From assembly GCF_016834655.1 (NCBI RefSeq), contig NZ_JAENHP010000003.1, forward strand, positions 1-64,000: 64,000 nucleotides of DNA, given 5' to 3'. Shown here piece by piece: positions 23,630 through 31,971 of the stretch; position 1 is the stretch's first letter, and each line of letters begins with the position of its first letter. Source of the stretch: Paractinoplanes ovalisporus. GTDB taxonomy: Bacteria > Actinomycetota > Actinomycetes > Mycobacteriales > Micromonosporaceae. The notes under the pieces were generated by a model. It made no database searches. It saw nothing but the letters and a program-made list of their open reading frames with translations, and was not told the DNA's origin. The position numbers and the translations under genes were made by a program.

Positions 23630-24568
23630 AAGCTTCTGCTGCCCGACACCGTGGACCTGACCCTCGACCTGCCGTCGGAGGTGGAGGCCGTCCGTTATGC
23701 GGCCGCCCGCCCGATCCCCGAGGAACACGCGGACGCGGACGCGCTCGTCATCTGGAACAACCCCGCCGGCCAGATGCGCGACGCGGCCCAGCGGCTCAAG
23801 CAGCTGCGCTGGGTGCAGACCCTGGCCGCCGGCCCCGACGCCGTGGTGGCGGCCGGTTTCGCCCCCGAGGTCGTCATCACATCGGGCCGCGGCCTGCACG
23901 ACGACACGGTCGCCGAGCACACGCTGGCGATGACCCTGGCCGCCGTACGGCACCTGCACGTCCTGCAGCGCGCCCAGGCCGCCCACCACTGGGCCGACGA
24001 AATGCGCGAACTCCAGGCGGCGCCCGGCACCGCCCGGTTCTACACGCTGCGCGACGCCCACGTGGTGCTGTGGGGCTTCGGCGGCATCGCCAAGACCCTG
24101 ACCCCGCTGCTGACCGCGCTGGGCGCCCGCGTCACCGGCGTGGCCCGCACGGCCGGCACCCGCGACGGCATCGAGGTGGTGACCACCGACGCGTTCCCGA
24201 CCCTGCTCCCGACGACCGACGTGCTGATCAACATCCTGCCCGCGAGCCCCGCCACCCGGCACGTGCTCAACGCCGACGTGCTCGCCCAGCTCCCTTCGCA
24301 CGCGTGGGTGGTCAACGTGGGCCGAGGAGCCACCCTGGACGAGGAGGCGCTGCTGGACGCGTTGCGCGAGGGCGCGATCGGCGGGGCGGCGCTCGACGTC
24401 TTCGAGGAGGAACCCCTGCCGGACGACTCGGGCCTGTGGAACGAGCCCAATGTCATCGTCACCCCGCACGTGGCCGGCGGCCGTCCCCTGGGAGCGGCGG
24501 CCCTCGTCAGCGAGAACTTGGTCGCATTCCGGGAGGGCCGCTCGCTGCGCAACGTCGTCGGACGTTAG
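23627..24568 (+). CDS. D-isomer-specific 2-hydroxyacid dehydrogenase
   Basis: 313 aa. The NAD-binding fold carries V-L-W-G-F-G-G-I-A-K near residue 148. The catalytic Arg is in V-N-V-G-R-G-A-T-L-D, the Glu in D-V-F-E-E-E-P-L-P and the His in T-P-H-V-A-G-G. It reduces a 2-oxo acid to a D-2-hydroxy acid or the reverse. It is divergent from an aminotransferase that could supply such oxo acids, but the pairing is only positional. The specific substrate is unknown; phosphoglycerate is unlikely because the protein is short and lacks ACT domains. Confidence 0.85.
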   Translation: MKLLLPDTVDLTLDLPSEVEAVRYAAARPIPEEHADADALVIWNNPAGQMRDAAQRLKQLRWVQTLAAGPDAVVAAGFAPEVVITSGRGLHDDTVAEHTLAMTLAAVRHLHVLQRAQAAHHWADEMRELQAAPGTARFYTLRDAHVVLWGFGGIAKTLTPLLTALGARVTGVARTAGTRDGIEVVTTDAFPTLLPTTDVLINILPASPATRHVLNADVLAQLPSHAWVVNVGRGATLDEEALLDALREGAIGGAALDVFEEEPLPDDSGLWNEPNVIVTPHVAGGRPLGAAALVSENLVAFREGRSLRNVVGR

Positions 24569-24607
24569 CGTCGCCTGACCAGACGGACGACCGAGCGGGG
24601 CAGGGCC

Positions 24608-25222
24608 ATGACGAGGGTGATCGGCACCGAAGCGGAGTTGCGCGAGTTCGTGGCGGCGCCGCCCCGCTTCATCGCCGAGAAGGGCATCGACCACATCGAC
24701 CCCGAGTCACGGCGTTTCATCGAGCTGAGCCCGTTCTTCCTGCTGGCCACCTCGGCCGGCGACGGCACGTGCGACGTCTCCCCGCGCGGCGACCCGGCCG
24801 GGAGTGTGCTGGTGCTCGACGACCGCACGCTGGCGTTCGCCGACCGCAAGGGCAATGGGCGCTTGGACAGCCTGCTCAACATCGTGCAGCGCCCCCGGGT
24901 CGGGATGCTGTTCATGGTGCCCGGGTCGGGCGACACCGTGCGGGTCAACGGCCGCGCCCGGATCGTGGCCGAGGCGTCCTACCTGGGCCGGATGACGATG
25001 AAGAACGTGACTCCGCAGCTGGCGGTCGAGGTGGTGGTGGAGGAGCTGTTCCTGCACTGCGCGCGGGCGTTCAGCCGGTCCCGCCTGTGGAACACGTCAA
25101 CGTGGCCGTCGAGGGCCGACGTGCCCAGCGCCGGCACCATCGCCAAGAGCATCTCGGGCACGGAGGTCGAGGCCAAGGTCATCGACGAGGCCCTGAACCG
25201 AGCCGCCCAGGACGCCTACTAG
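24608..25222 (+). CDS. MSMEG_1061-type FMN-dependent PPOX-class flavoprotein
   Basis: 204 aa split-barrel flavoprotein of the pyridoxamine-phosphate-oxidase-like class. Motifs are R-F-I-E-L-S-P-F-F-L-L-A-T-S near residue 37, C-D-V-S-P-R-G-D-P-A-G and F-A-D-R-K-G-N-G-R-L-D-S-L-L-N-I, characteristic of the TIGR04025/MSMEG_1061 group that binds FMN or F420 and reduces small electrophiles. The C-terminus lacks the B6-oxidase substrate residues, so vitamin B6 synthesis is unlikely. A promoter-like stretch is not obvious; it lies 39 nt after the dehydrogenase. Confidence 0.8.
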   Translation: MTRVIGTEAELREFVAAPPRFIAEKGIDHIDPESRRFIELSPFFLLATSAGDGTCDVSPRGDPAGSVLVLDDRTLAFADRKGNGRLDSLLNIVQRPRVGMLFMVPGSGDTVRVNGRARIVAEASYLGRMTMKNVTPQLAVEVVVEELFLHCARAFSRSRLWNTSTWPSRADVPSAGTIAKSISGTEVEAKVIDEALNRAAQDAY

Positions 25223-25252
25223 GCCTCCCGGGCGGTCGGCTTGCGTCTGGAC

Positions 25253-28200
25253 CTAAAGGGACGACGCGGCCAGCTTGTCGGGGTTGCCGAAACGGTGGGC
25301 GGTGATGCTGACCGCCTGCTCGTGCAGGAACGGCAGCATCTCGATCCGGCCCGCCTCGGTCACCGGGCCCGACCACACGGCCAGGTCGGGACGGCCCTCG
25401 GTGGCGCGGGCCAGGGCCTCGAACGACCCGCCGATCAGGCGCACCCGCGACACGCCGCGCAGGCTCGCTGCGAATGTGGCGTCGTCCTCCACCCGTACGG
25501 TCGCCGGGATGGCCTTTGTGAGGTCTTCCGGCAGCGGGGAAGCTACCGACACCAGCATCGGCGCTCCGGCCCGGACGCCGGCGGCCACCACCCGCAGCAG
25601 CTCGGCCACCGGGGAACCGGCGGACAGCCGCACCGTTACGGGTACGGGCAGGTAGCGCAGCACGTTGCGTTCGGCCCACAGGCCCGACACGTCCGACTGC
25701 CCGAAATGGCCGGACCAGGCGGCGGCGTCGCTGCGGGCGGCGCGGGCCAGCATGTCGGAGTCGGGGAGTGCGGCCACGAGCGCCCGGACCTGGGCGTTGT
25801 CGATGTCGGCGGCAGCGGTCGCGGGCGCCGACTGCCAGCCGGTCAAACCAACCAGATAGTTGGGACCGCCCGCCTTCGTGCCGGGGCCCACGGCCGAGCG
25901 CTTCCACCCGCCGAACGGCTGCCGCCGCACGATCGCGCCGGTGATGCCGCGGTTCACGTACAGGTTGCCCGCCTGCACCCGCTCGAGCCAGGTCGCCAGC
26001 TCGGCCGGGTCGAGCGAGTGCAGACCCGAGGTCAGGCCGAAGTCGACATCGTTGACCAGGTCGATCGCCTCGTCCAGGGTGGCCGCGGTCATGATGCCGA
26101 GCACCGGGCCGAAGTATTCGGTGCGGTGGAACTCCGACCCCCGGGCCACGCCGTCGCGGATGCCGGGGCTCCACAGGCGGCCGGTCTCGTCCTTGCGGGC
26201 GGGTTCGAGCAGCCACTTCTCGCCGGGGCCGAGCTTCGTGAGGCCGTCCAGCAGCTTGCCGGCGGCGGGTTCGATGACCGGACCGACCTGGCTGCGGGCG
26301 TCCGACGGCCAGCCCACGGTGAGCGACGACGCCGCGTCGAGCAGCTGGTGCCGGAACCGCTCGGACTGCGCGACCGAACCGACGAGGATGACCAGCGAGG
26401 CCGCCGAGCACTTCTGGCCGGCGTGGCCGAACGCGGAGTGCACCACGTCCTTCACGGCCAGGTCGAGGTCGGCGCTCGGGGTCACGATGATCGCGTTCTT
26501 GCCGCTGGTCTCCGCGAGCAGGGGCAGGTCGGCGCGGAACGAACGGAACAACTGCGCGGTCTCGTACGCACCGGTCAGCACCACCCGGTCGACGAGCGCG
26601 TGGGCGATCAGGTCACGGCCCAGGCTGTTCTCCTCGACCTGCACCAGCGTGAGCAGGTCGGCGTCCGGCAGCACCGGCTTGATGATCTCGGCCAGGAGGG
26701 CGCCGCAGCGTTCGGCCTGCCCGGCCGGCTTGAGCGCGACGGCCGAGCCCGCGGCCAGGGCCGACAGCACCGAACCGGCGGGGATCGCTACCGGGAAGTT
26801 CCACGGCGGCGTCACCAGGGTCAACTTCTCCGGTACGGCCACCGCGCCGTCCACGTCGTCCAGCTGCGCGGCCAGTTCCCCGTAGTAGTGCGCGAAGTCG
26901 ACGGCCTCGGACACCTCGGGGTCGGCCTGGTCGGCGGTCTTGCCGGTCTCGGACGCCATGACCTCGATCAGGTCGGCCCGCCGGAGTTCCAAGGCCTCGC
27001 CGATCTTGTGCAGGATCGCGCCCCGCTCGGCCCCGCTCAGCGCACCCCACGCGGAGGCGGCGGCGACAGCTGCCCCGAGCCGGTCGTCGAGGCGGCGGGA
27101 ATCGGTCACCCGGGCCGCGTCGATCGTGGCCACGCCGATGGTGGAACCGGGCACACGGGCGAGCACTGAGCGAACGAGCGAGCGGTTGTCCGCCACGGAC
27201 GGGTCGGTGTCCGGTGCGTTGTCGAAGTGTCCAACCTGCGCGGGGGCGACCGCGGCGTGGCGGTCGGCGACCCGGTGCGGCGCCGGCACGTCGGTGTCGA
27301 GCGCGGACAGCGACGCCAGGAAACGGTCACGTTCGCGCGCGAACAGTTCGGCCGAACTGTCCAACTCGAACACCGCGGACATGAAGTTGTCGCTCGACGC
27401 GCCCTCCTCGAGGCGCCGGATCAGGTACGCGATGGCGACGTCGAACTGCTCCGGCCGTACGACCGGGGTGTAGAGCAACAGGCCGCCGACCTCGCGCCGG
27501 ACCACTTCGGCCTGGCCCTCGGCCATGCCGAGCAGCATCTCGAACTCGATGCCCGCGCGCACACCGCGACGGCCGGCGAGCAGCCATGCGTACGCAACAT
27601 CGAACAGGTTGTGCCCGGCGACGCCCAGACGAACATTGCCGATTCGCTCAGGATGCAATGCGTATTCGAGCACCCGCTTGTAGTTGGTGTCCGTTTCCTG
27701 CTTGCTGCCCCAGGTCGCCAGCGGCCAGCCGTGCACCGTCGCCTCGACCTGCTCCATCGGCAGGTTCGCGCCCTTGACCAGGCGCACCTTGATGCCCGCG
27801 CCGCCACGCTGACGCCGCACGGCCGCCCACTCCTGCAGCCGGACCATCGCCGAGAGTGCGTCGGGCAGGTAGGCCTGCAACACGATGCCGGCCTCGAGGT
27901 TGTGCAGTTCGGGCTTGTCGAGCAGCCGGGTGAACACGGCGATCGTCAGGTCGAGGTCCTTGTACTCCTCCATGTCCAGGTTGACGAACTTGCGCGTACG
28001 CGCAGTGGCGGCCAACGTGAACAACGGCGTGAGCTGCTCGACGATCTCGGTGACGGCCTCGTCGAACGCCCACGGGTTGTGCGGGGCGACCGTCGACGAC
28101 ACCTTGATGGACACGTAGTCGACGTCGTCGCGGCCGAGCAGGCGCTCAGTCTCGCGCAGCCGGCGTGTCGCCTCGCCGCGGCCGAGCACGGCCTCGCCCA

Positions 28201-28660
28201 GCAGGTTGACGTTCAGCCGTACGTCACGCCGCTTGATCTTCGCGATCGCGCGGCCCAGCTTGGCGTCGGTGGCGTCCACGATCAGGTGGCCGACCATGCG
28301 GCGCAGCACGCGGCGGGCGATCGGCACGACCACGCCGGGCATCACCGGCGCGAGCGCACCGCCGGCCCGCACCGCGGCGCGCAGGGGAGCGGGGAGGAAA
28401 CGGGGGACGTCCGGCGCGAGGGCGGCCAGGGCGCGGGCGCTCACCCGTACGTCTTCCGGCCGCACCACACCGTCGACGAACCCGACGGCGAACGCCAGCC
28501 CCTTCGGGTCGCGCAGCACACCGGCCAGCTGCGCGGCGGAACCGGTGGCCTTGATCGTGGAGGCCTCGTGCAGCCACCGCCGGACCAGGGCGATCGCCTC
28601 GTCGGCGAGGTCGGCATCGGGGGCCGGGGTGGTGGCCGGCGACTGGGCGACATCAGACAT
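25253..28660 (-). CDS. putA: Bifunctional proline dehydrogenase / 1-pyrroline-5-carboxylate dehydrogenase
   Basis: 1135 aa. Residues about 60-440 form the FAD-dependent PRODH barrel (R-D-V-R-L-N-V-N-L-L-G-E, Y-V-S-I-K-V-S, K-G-A-N, Y-L-I-R-R-L-E-E-G). Residues about 510-985 form the ALDH domain with the general-base Glu in L-A-E-T-S-G-K (near 716) and nucleophile Cys in G-Q-K-C-S-A-A (near 751). A further 150 aa form the C-terminal ALDH-like tail of longer PutAs. It oxidises proline to glutamate with channelling of P5C. There is no N-terminal ribbon-helix-helix, so it is not self-regulating; the divergent LysR gene is the likely regulator. AAGGACA precedes the ATG. Confidence 0.95.
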   Translation of the reverse strand: MSDVAQSPATTPAPDADLADEAIALVRRWLHEASTIKATGSAAQLAGVLRDPKGLAFAVGFVDGVVRPEDVRVSARALAALAPDVPRFLPAPLRAAVRAGGALAPVMPGVVVPIARRVLRRMVGHLIVDATDAKLGRAIAKIKRRDVRLNVNLLGEAVLGRGEATRRLRETERLLGRDDVDYVSIKVSSTVAPHNPWAFDEAVTEIVEQLTPLFTLAATARTRKFVNLDMEEYKDLDLTIAVFTRLLDKPELHNLEAGIVLQAYLPDALSAMVRLQEWAAVRRQRGGAGIKVRLVKGANLPMEQVEATVHGWPLATWGSKQETDTNYKRVLEYALHPERIGNVRLGVAGHNLFDVAYAWLLAGRRGVRAGIEFEMLLGMAEGQAEVVRREVGGLLLYTPVVRPEQFDVAIAYLIRRLEEGASSDNFMSAVFELDSSAELFARERDRFLASLSALDTDVPAPHRVADRHAAVAPAQVGHFDNAPDTDPSVADNRSLVRSVLARVPGSTIGVATIDAARVTDSRRLDDRLGAAVAAASAWGALSGAERGAILHKIGEALELRRADLIEVMASETGKTADQADPEVSEAVDFAHYYGELAAQLDDVDGAVAVPEKLTLVTPPWNFPVAIPAGSVLSALAAGSAVALKPAGQAERCGALLAEIIKPVLPDADLLTLVQVEENSLGRDLIAHALVDRVVLTGAYETAQLFRSFRADLPLLAETSGKNAIIVTPSADLDLAVKDVVHSAFGHAGQKCSAASLVILVGSVAQSERFRHQLLDAASSLTVGWPSDARSQVGPVIEPAAGKLLDGLTKLGPGEKWLLEPARKDETGRLWSPGIRDGVARGSEFHRTEYFGPVLGIMTAATLDEAIDLVNDVDFGLTSGLHSLDPAELATWLERVQAGNLYVNRGITGAIVRRQPFGGWKRSAVGPGTKAGGPNYLVGLTGWQSAPATAAADIDNAQVRALVAALPDSDMLARAARSDAAAWSGHFGQSDVSGLWAERNVLRYLPVPVTVRLSAGSPVAELLRVVAAGVRAGAPMLVSVASPLPEDLTKAIPATVRVEDDATFAASLRGVSRVRLIGGSFEALARATEGRPDLAVWSGPVTEAGRIEMLPFLHEQAVSITAHRFGNPDKLAASSL

Positions 28661-28679
28661 GCCGAAAGTGTCCTTCCGG

Positions 28680-28745
28680 GATCCGTTCAGGAAAAGCGAC
28701 GGTTTTCGACGGGTACTCTTCAGTTCTGCTTAACTAATGTTGGGA
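28680..28745. promoter_or_regulatory. putA/lysR divergent control region
   Basis: GAAAA (28691-28695) and TTTTC (28703-28707) are inverted arms with a 7-bp spacer, a LysR-box-like shape, in an AT-rich 93-bp spacer. A TTAACTAAT stretch (28731-28739) precedes the LysR ribosome site GGGAGG. Confidence 0.45.
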
Positions 28746-28753
28746 GGCGGCCC

Positions 28754-29653
28754 GTGCTGGAGATCCGGCGTCTCGTTCTGCTGCGTGAGCTGGCGATCCG
28801 CGGCACGATCGCGGCCGTCGCGGAGGCGCTCAACTTCTCCCCGTCGGCCGTGTCGCAGCAGCTCAGCCTGCTCGAAAAGGAGGCCGGCCAGCCGCTGCTG
28901 CGCAAATCGGGCCGCGGCGTGCAGCTCACCCCGCAGGCCGAGGCGCTGGTCGAGTCGGTCGGCGAGATCCTGGACAGCCTCGAACGTGCCGAGGCCGGCC
29001 TGCAGGCCTCGGTGACTCGCGTCAGCGGCCGGGTGCGGGTCGCCGTCTTCCAATCGGCCGCCCTCGCCCTGATGCCCGCGACACTGCTCGCCATGGCGTC
29101 CCGCTTTCCCGACGTACGCGTCGAAATGGTGCAACGCGAGCCCGAGGAGGCCTTGCGCGAAACCTGGGCCCGCGACTTCGACATGGTGATCGCAGAGCAG
29201 TACCCGGCCCACGCCGCGCCACACCATCCCGGCCTCGACCGCCGCCCGTTGACCACCGACGCGATCCGGCTCGCGTTGCCCGCCGTCGAGACCGCCCTGC
29301 ACCCGGTCGCGTCGCTCGGCGAGGCCCGCCTCATGCCCTGGGTGATGGAGCCGAGGGGAACCGCGTCCCGCCATTTCGCCGAGCAGCTCTGCCGTTCCAC
29401 CGGTTTCGAGCCCGACGTACGGTACGAGACCGCCGACCTGCAGGCCCACATCCGCCTGGTCGAGTCGGGCAACGCCGTGGCGCTCATCCCCGACCTGGTC
29501 TGGATGGGCCGCGACACTTCGTGCCGCCTGCTCGACCTGCCCGACCTCCCGCGCCGCACCATCTTCACCGCCCAGCGTGTGTCCGGCGCCGCCTCCCCGG
29601 CCGCCCGGGCCCTGCGCGAGACGTTGGAACAGGTCGCCGTCGGGGCAGGATGA
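28754..29653 (+). CDS. LysR-family transcriptional regulator, probable regulator of putA
   Basis: 299 aa. The winged HTH is at residues 1-60 (L-A-I-R-G-T-I-A-A-V-A-E-A-L-N-F-S-P-S-A-V-S-Q-Q-L). The periplasmic-binding-like effector domain follows from about residue 90 (R-V-R-V-A-V-F-Q-S). GTG 28754 has a good GGGAGG site; the longer open frame upstream is only antisense to putA. It is divergent from putA across 93 bp, the classic LysR target arrangement, so it probably activates or represses proline catabolism in response to proline or a related metabolite (inference). Confidence 0.88.
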   Translation: MLEIRRLVLLRELAIRGTIAAVAEALNFSPSAVSQQLSLLEKEAGQPLLRKSGRGVQLTPQAEALVESVGEILDSLERAEAGLQASVTRVSGRVRVAVFQSAALALMPATLLAMASRFPDVRVEMVQREPEEALRETWARDFDMVIAEQYPAHAAPHHPGLDRRPLTTDAIRLALPAVETALHPVASLGEARLMPWVMEPRGTASRHFAEQLCRSTGFEPDVRYETADLQAHIRLVESGNAVALIPDLVWMGRDTSCRLLDLPDLPRRTIFTAQRVSGAASPAARALRETLEQVAVGAG

Positions 29654-29657
29654 GGAC

Positions 29658-30374
29658 ATGGCTTTCCCGTACGCACCCGGCCCGTCCTCCGAGGGCCCAC
29701 CCGGCGACACCTACGCCGTCCTGCTGCTACGGACCGCCCTCGACCGCGCGGTGGAGGAACTGCGCCGAATCCACTTCTCGGGCTGGATCGCGCCGCCGGA
29801 AAGCGGCTGGCTTCCCGTCCTTGCCGTGCCCGGCGACGGGGCGGTGGCCGCGGGCCGGCGCGGCATTGTCGACGTCGGCGCCGAGCTGGCCGCCACCCTC
29901 GACACGCCCGCCGTCGCGATCCGGGTGCTCGCCGATCGGCAGCTGGCCCTGGTGGCTTGGTCGGGCGGGGAGGAGCTGGGCCGCTACGTGAGCGATCCGT
30001 CCCGCGAGCCCGGCGCCGAGGAGGACACCCTTCCCGACCCGTACGGCGTCTCCCTCGCCCCTGAGCTGGCCGAGCTCTGCGGCCACGCCGATCGCGCCGC
30101 CGACATCTCCGACCTGCTCGACGAACCGCTCGACCCCGACAGCTTCATCGAGTCGGAACGGCTGGCCAAGCTGCTCCGGCTGCTCAGCCTGCCCACCTGG
30201 CTGGTCGCCGTCGCCACGTTGCCGCGCGACATCCCGACCGGCCCCGGCGCGGCCGAGCTGACCCACTTGGGTCCGCCCCGCTGGCTGGCCCGCCGCACCC
30301 GCCGCCGTGCTCCCGCACCTGTCCTGACCGACCCACCCCGCGGCGCTTCCGGCATGGATCCCTGGCTGCTCTAA
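29658..30374 (+). CDS. Hypothetical protein
   Basis: 238 aa, soluble, acidic in the middle, no signal peptide or clear domain. It starts 4 nt after the LysR stop and is probably co-transcribed with it. The N-terminal 110 residues alternate strands and helices (T-Y-A-V-L-L-L-R-T-A-L-D-R-A-V-E-E-L-R-R and A-I-R-V-L-A-D-R-Q-L-A-L-V-A-W-S). The C-terminus is Arg/Pro-rich. I do not recognise it. The stop codon is followed directly by a 37-bp repeat array. Confidence 0.7.
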   Translation: MAFPYAPGPSSEGPPGDTYAVLLLRTALDRAVEELRRIHFSGWIAPPESGWLPVLAVPGDGAVAAGRRGIVDVGAELAATLDTPAVAIRVLADRQLALVAWSGGEELGRYVSDPSREPGAEEDTLPDPYGVSLAPELAELCGHADRAADISDLLDEPLDPDSFIESERLAKLLRLLSLPTWLVAVATLPRDIPTGPGAAELTHLGPPRWLARRTRRRAPAPVLTDPPRGASGMDPWLL

Positions 30375-30385
30375 CTGGGTGCCTC

Positions 30386-30555
30386 CGGGGTGCGCGTTTG
30401 CGGTTGTGCGCGCGGTGTCGCTGGGATGCGCGTTTGAGCGGTGCGCGCGCGGTGTCGCTGGGATGCGCGTTTGAGCGGTGCGCGCGTGGTGTCGCTGGGG
30501 TGCGCGTTTGGCTGTTGTGCGCGTGGTGTCGCTGGGGTGCGCACTTGGCTGTGTT
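30386..30555. repeat. 37-bp tandem repeat, five copies
   Basis: TGCGCGTTTG occurs at 30391, 30427, 30464 and 30501, with a TGCGCACTTG variant at 30538; the spacing is 36, 37, 37 and 37 bp. Each unit reads TGCGCGTTTG plus G/C-rich filler plus GTGTCGCTGGG. It separates two convergent genes. There are no unique spacers, so it is not CRISPR. Confidence 0.9.
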
Positions 30556-30620
30556 GAAGGCGGTGGCTTGGACTCCTGGCTGCTTTCGCGGTAGCGCTCC
30601 TGCTGCTGCGTTCGTTGCGG

Positions 30621-31289
30621 CTAACTGCCGTCGAGGATTGTGCTGTAACGCAGGCGCAGCGCACGCTCCGTGCTGGCCGCCGCGGCTACCACACCCAGCG
30701 TCACGTTGAGCCAGAGCGGCAGGTCGACCGGGGAAGTGAACGTTCCGAACCTCTCGGCCACCGGCGGGATTCGCGTGATCGACTCGGCCAGCTGGAGCGC
30801 GAGCAGGGCCAGCGGGCCGAAGAGCAGAAGCACCGAGAACACGCTGATGCCCCGGCTCAGGCCCGGCCTCTCGCGGTCGAGCCGCGCCCGCCGCCCCTCG
30901 GCCGAGGCCGGATCCGGGGTGAGCTGCCGTTCACTGCCGTCGGCGGCGATGAAATGGCAGCGCTTGAGCCCGAACGCCGACTCCTTGACTTCGATGATCC
31001 CGCCCTCGGCCGTCCCGTCGTTGACGGGAAACGCGGCCGGGAGTTTCGACTCGGCGATGTGCCGGCCGTCGGCGTACAGATGCGCCTTGCCTTTGCCGTC
31101 CTCGGTCGTGAACTGTTGCCAATGCCGCACGTCCACCGAATAGACCACCTGACGCCCGTCCGCATCGACCAGCGGCAGGTGGAAGAGGGCCCGGTTGAGC
31201 TGCTGCCACCAGCGGAAAGGTTTCAGGGGGCGGCCGTTCCCAGGCTTGACCCGCTCCGCTGCCTTCCGTCGCTTCCATTCCGTGAGCAC
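30621..31289 (-). CDS. Membrane protein of unknown function, TetR-controlled
   Basis: 222 aa. The first 140 residues are soluble and beta-rich (for example R-Q-V-V-Y-S-V-D-V-R-H-W-Q-Q-F). Two transmembrane helices follow near residues 150-172 (S-V-F-S-V-L-L-L-F-G-P-L-A-L-L-A-L-Q-L) and 190-210. GTG 31289 was chosen for its AGGAGGAAAG site; an upstream frame to 31496 would run into the divergent TetR gene. The shared spacer holds two TetR-type operators, so this gene is the probable regulatory target. I recognise no family. Confidence 0.7.
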   Translation of the reverse strand: MLTEWKRRKAAERVKPGNGRPLKPFRWWQQLNRALFHLPLVDADGRQVVYSVDVRHWQQFTTEDGKGKAHLYADGRHIAESKLPAAFPVNDGTAEGGIIEVKESAFGLKRCHFIAADGSERQLTPDPASAEGRRARLDRERPGLSRGISVFSVLLLFGPLALLALQLAESITRIPPVAERFGTFTSPVDLPLWLNVTLGVVAAAASTERALRLRYSTILDGS

Positions 31290-31314
31290 GTTCTTTCCTC
31301 CTGCCGGTTGCTGA

Positions 31315-31365
31315 CTATCACGCTGTAACAGAGCTCGTAGCTCGAACGCTATCACGGTGTGATAG
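31315..31365. promoter_or_regulatory. Two TetR-type operators in a divergent promoter
   Basis: CTATCACGGTGTGATAG (31349-31365) is a perfect 7-3-7 palindrome. CTATCACGCTGTAACAG (31315-31331) is an imperfect copy 34 bp away. They lie between the membrane-protein start (31289) and the TetR start (31375), close enough to block both promoters. Confidence 0.8.
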
Positions 31366-31374
31366 AAATGACCC

Positions 31375-31971
31375 GTGACGACGGAGGAGCGCAGCACCCG
31401 CGACAAGATCCTCTTGGCCGCGATGGAAATGATCGGCGAAGACGCGGGCGCGTCCCTGAGCGTGCGCGCGGTCGCGGCCCGGGCCGGCGTGAGCACGGGT
31501 TCGCTGCGCTACTTCTTCCCGACCCAGCGGGAGCTCCGCGAGGCGGTGATGGCCGGCATCTACGACGCGGTGGCCACCGGCGACCCGATCCACGACAGGT
31601 CTATGTCACCTCGCGACCGCCTGGCCGCGAGCCTGCGCCAGGTCCTGGCCCCCGCCACCGTGGGCGACCAGGCGCGCGCGGCCTGGATCAAGGTCTTCGA
31701 GGCGTTCATCAGGCCCGACCAGACCGACGAGGCGCGTGCGCGCTACCAGGCCTTCGAGCGCGAGGGTCAGCGCCGGGTCGAGTCGTGGCTGGCCGTCCTG
31801 GCCCGGGAGGGCGTCCTCCCCGAGGGTGACAACACCCGGCGGGCACGCTTCCTCAACACCGTCCTCAACGGCCTCTCGATCGAGCGGGCCCTCCCCGCCG
31901 ACGACACCATCCTGAAGGCCGAGACCGAAACTCTGTACGCAGCCGTCGACGCCGTGCTCAGCGGTACCTGA
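31375..31971 (+). CDS. TetR-family transcriptional regulator
   Basis: 198 aa. The HTH is in residues 8-55 (T-R-D-K-I-L-L-A-A-M-E-M-I, S-V-R-A-V-A-A-R-A-G-V-S-T-G-S-L-R-Y-F-F). The rest is the helical ligand/dimer domain. GTG 31375 lies 9 nt after a perfect palindromic operator, so autorepression is likely, together with control of the divergent membrane-protein gene. The last 14 bp overlap the convergent NACHT gene. Confidence 0.88.
   Translation: MTTEERSTRDKILLAAMEMIGEDAGASLSVRAVAARAGVSTGSLRYFFPTQRELREAVMAGIYDAVATGDPIHDRSMSPRDRLAASLRQVLAPATVGDQARAAWIKVFEAFIRPDQTDEARARYQAFEREGQRRVESWLAVLAREGVLPEGDNTRRARFLNTVLNGLSIERALPADDTILKAETETLYAAVDAVLSGT

Noticed and set aside
30371..30664. Open frames across the 37-bp repeats, Arg/Thr-rich on the minus strand
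   Set aside because: They follow the repeat period and have no ribosome site, start context or family; they are by-products of repeat composition.
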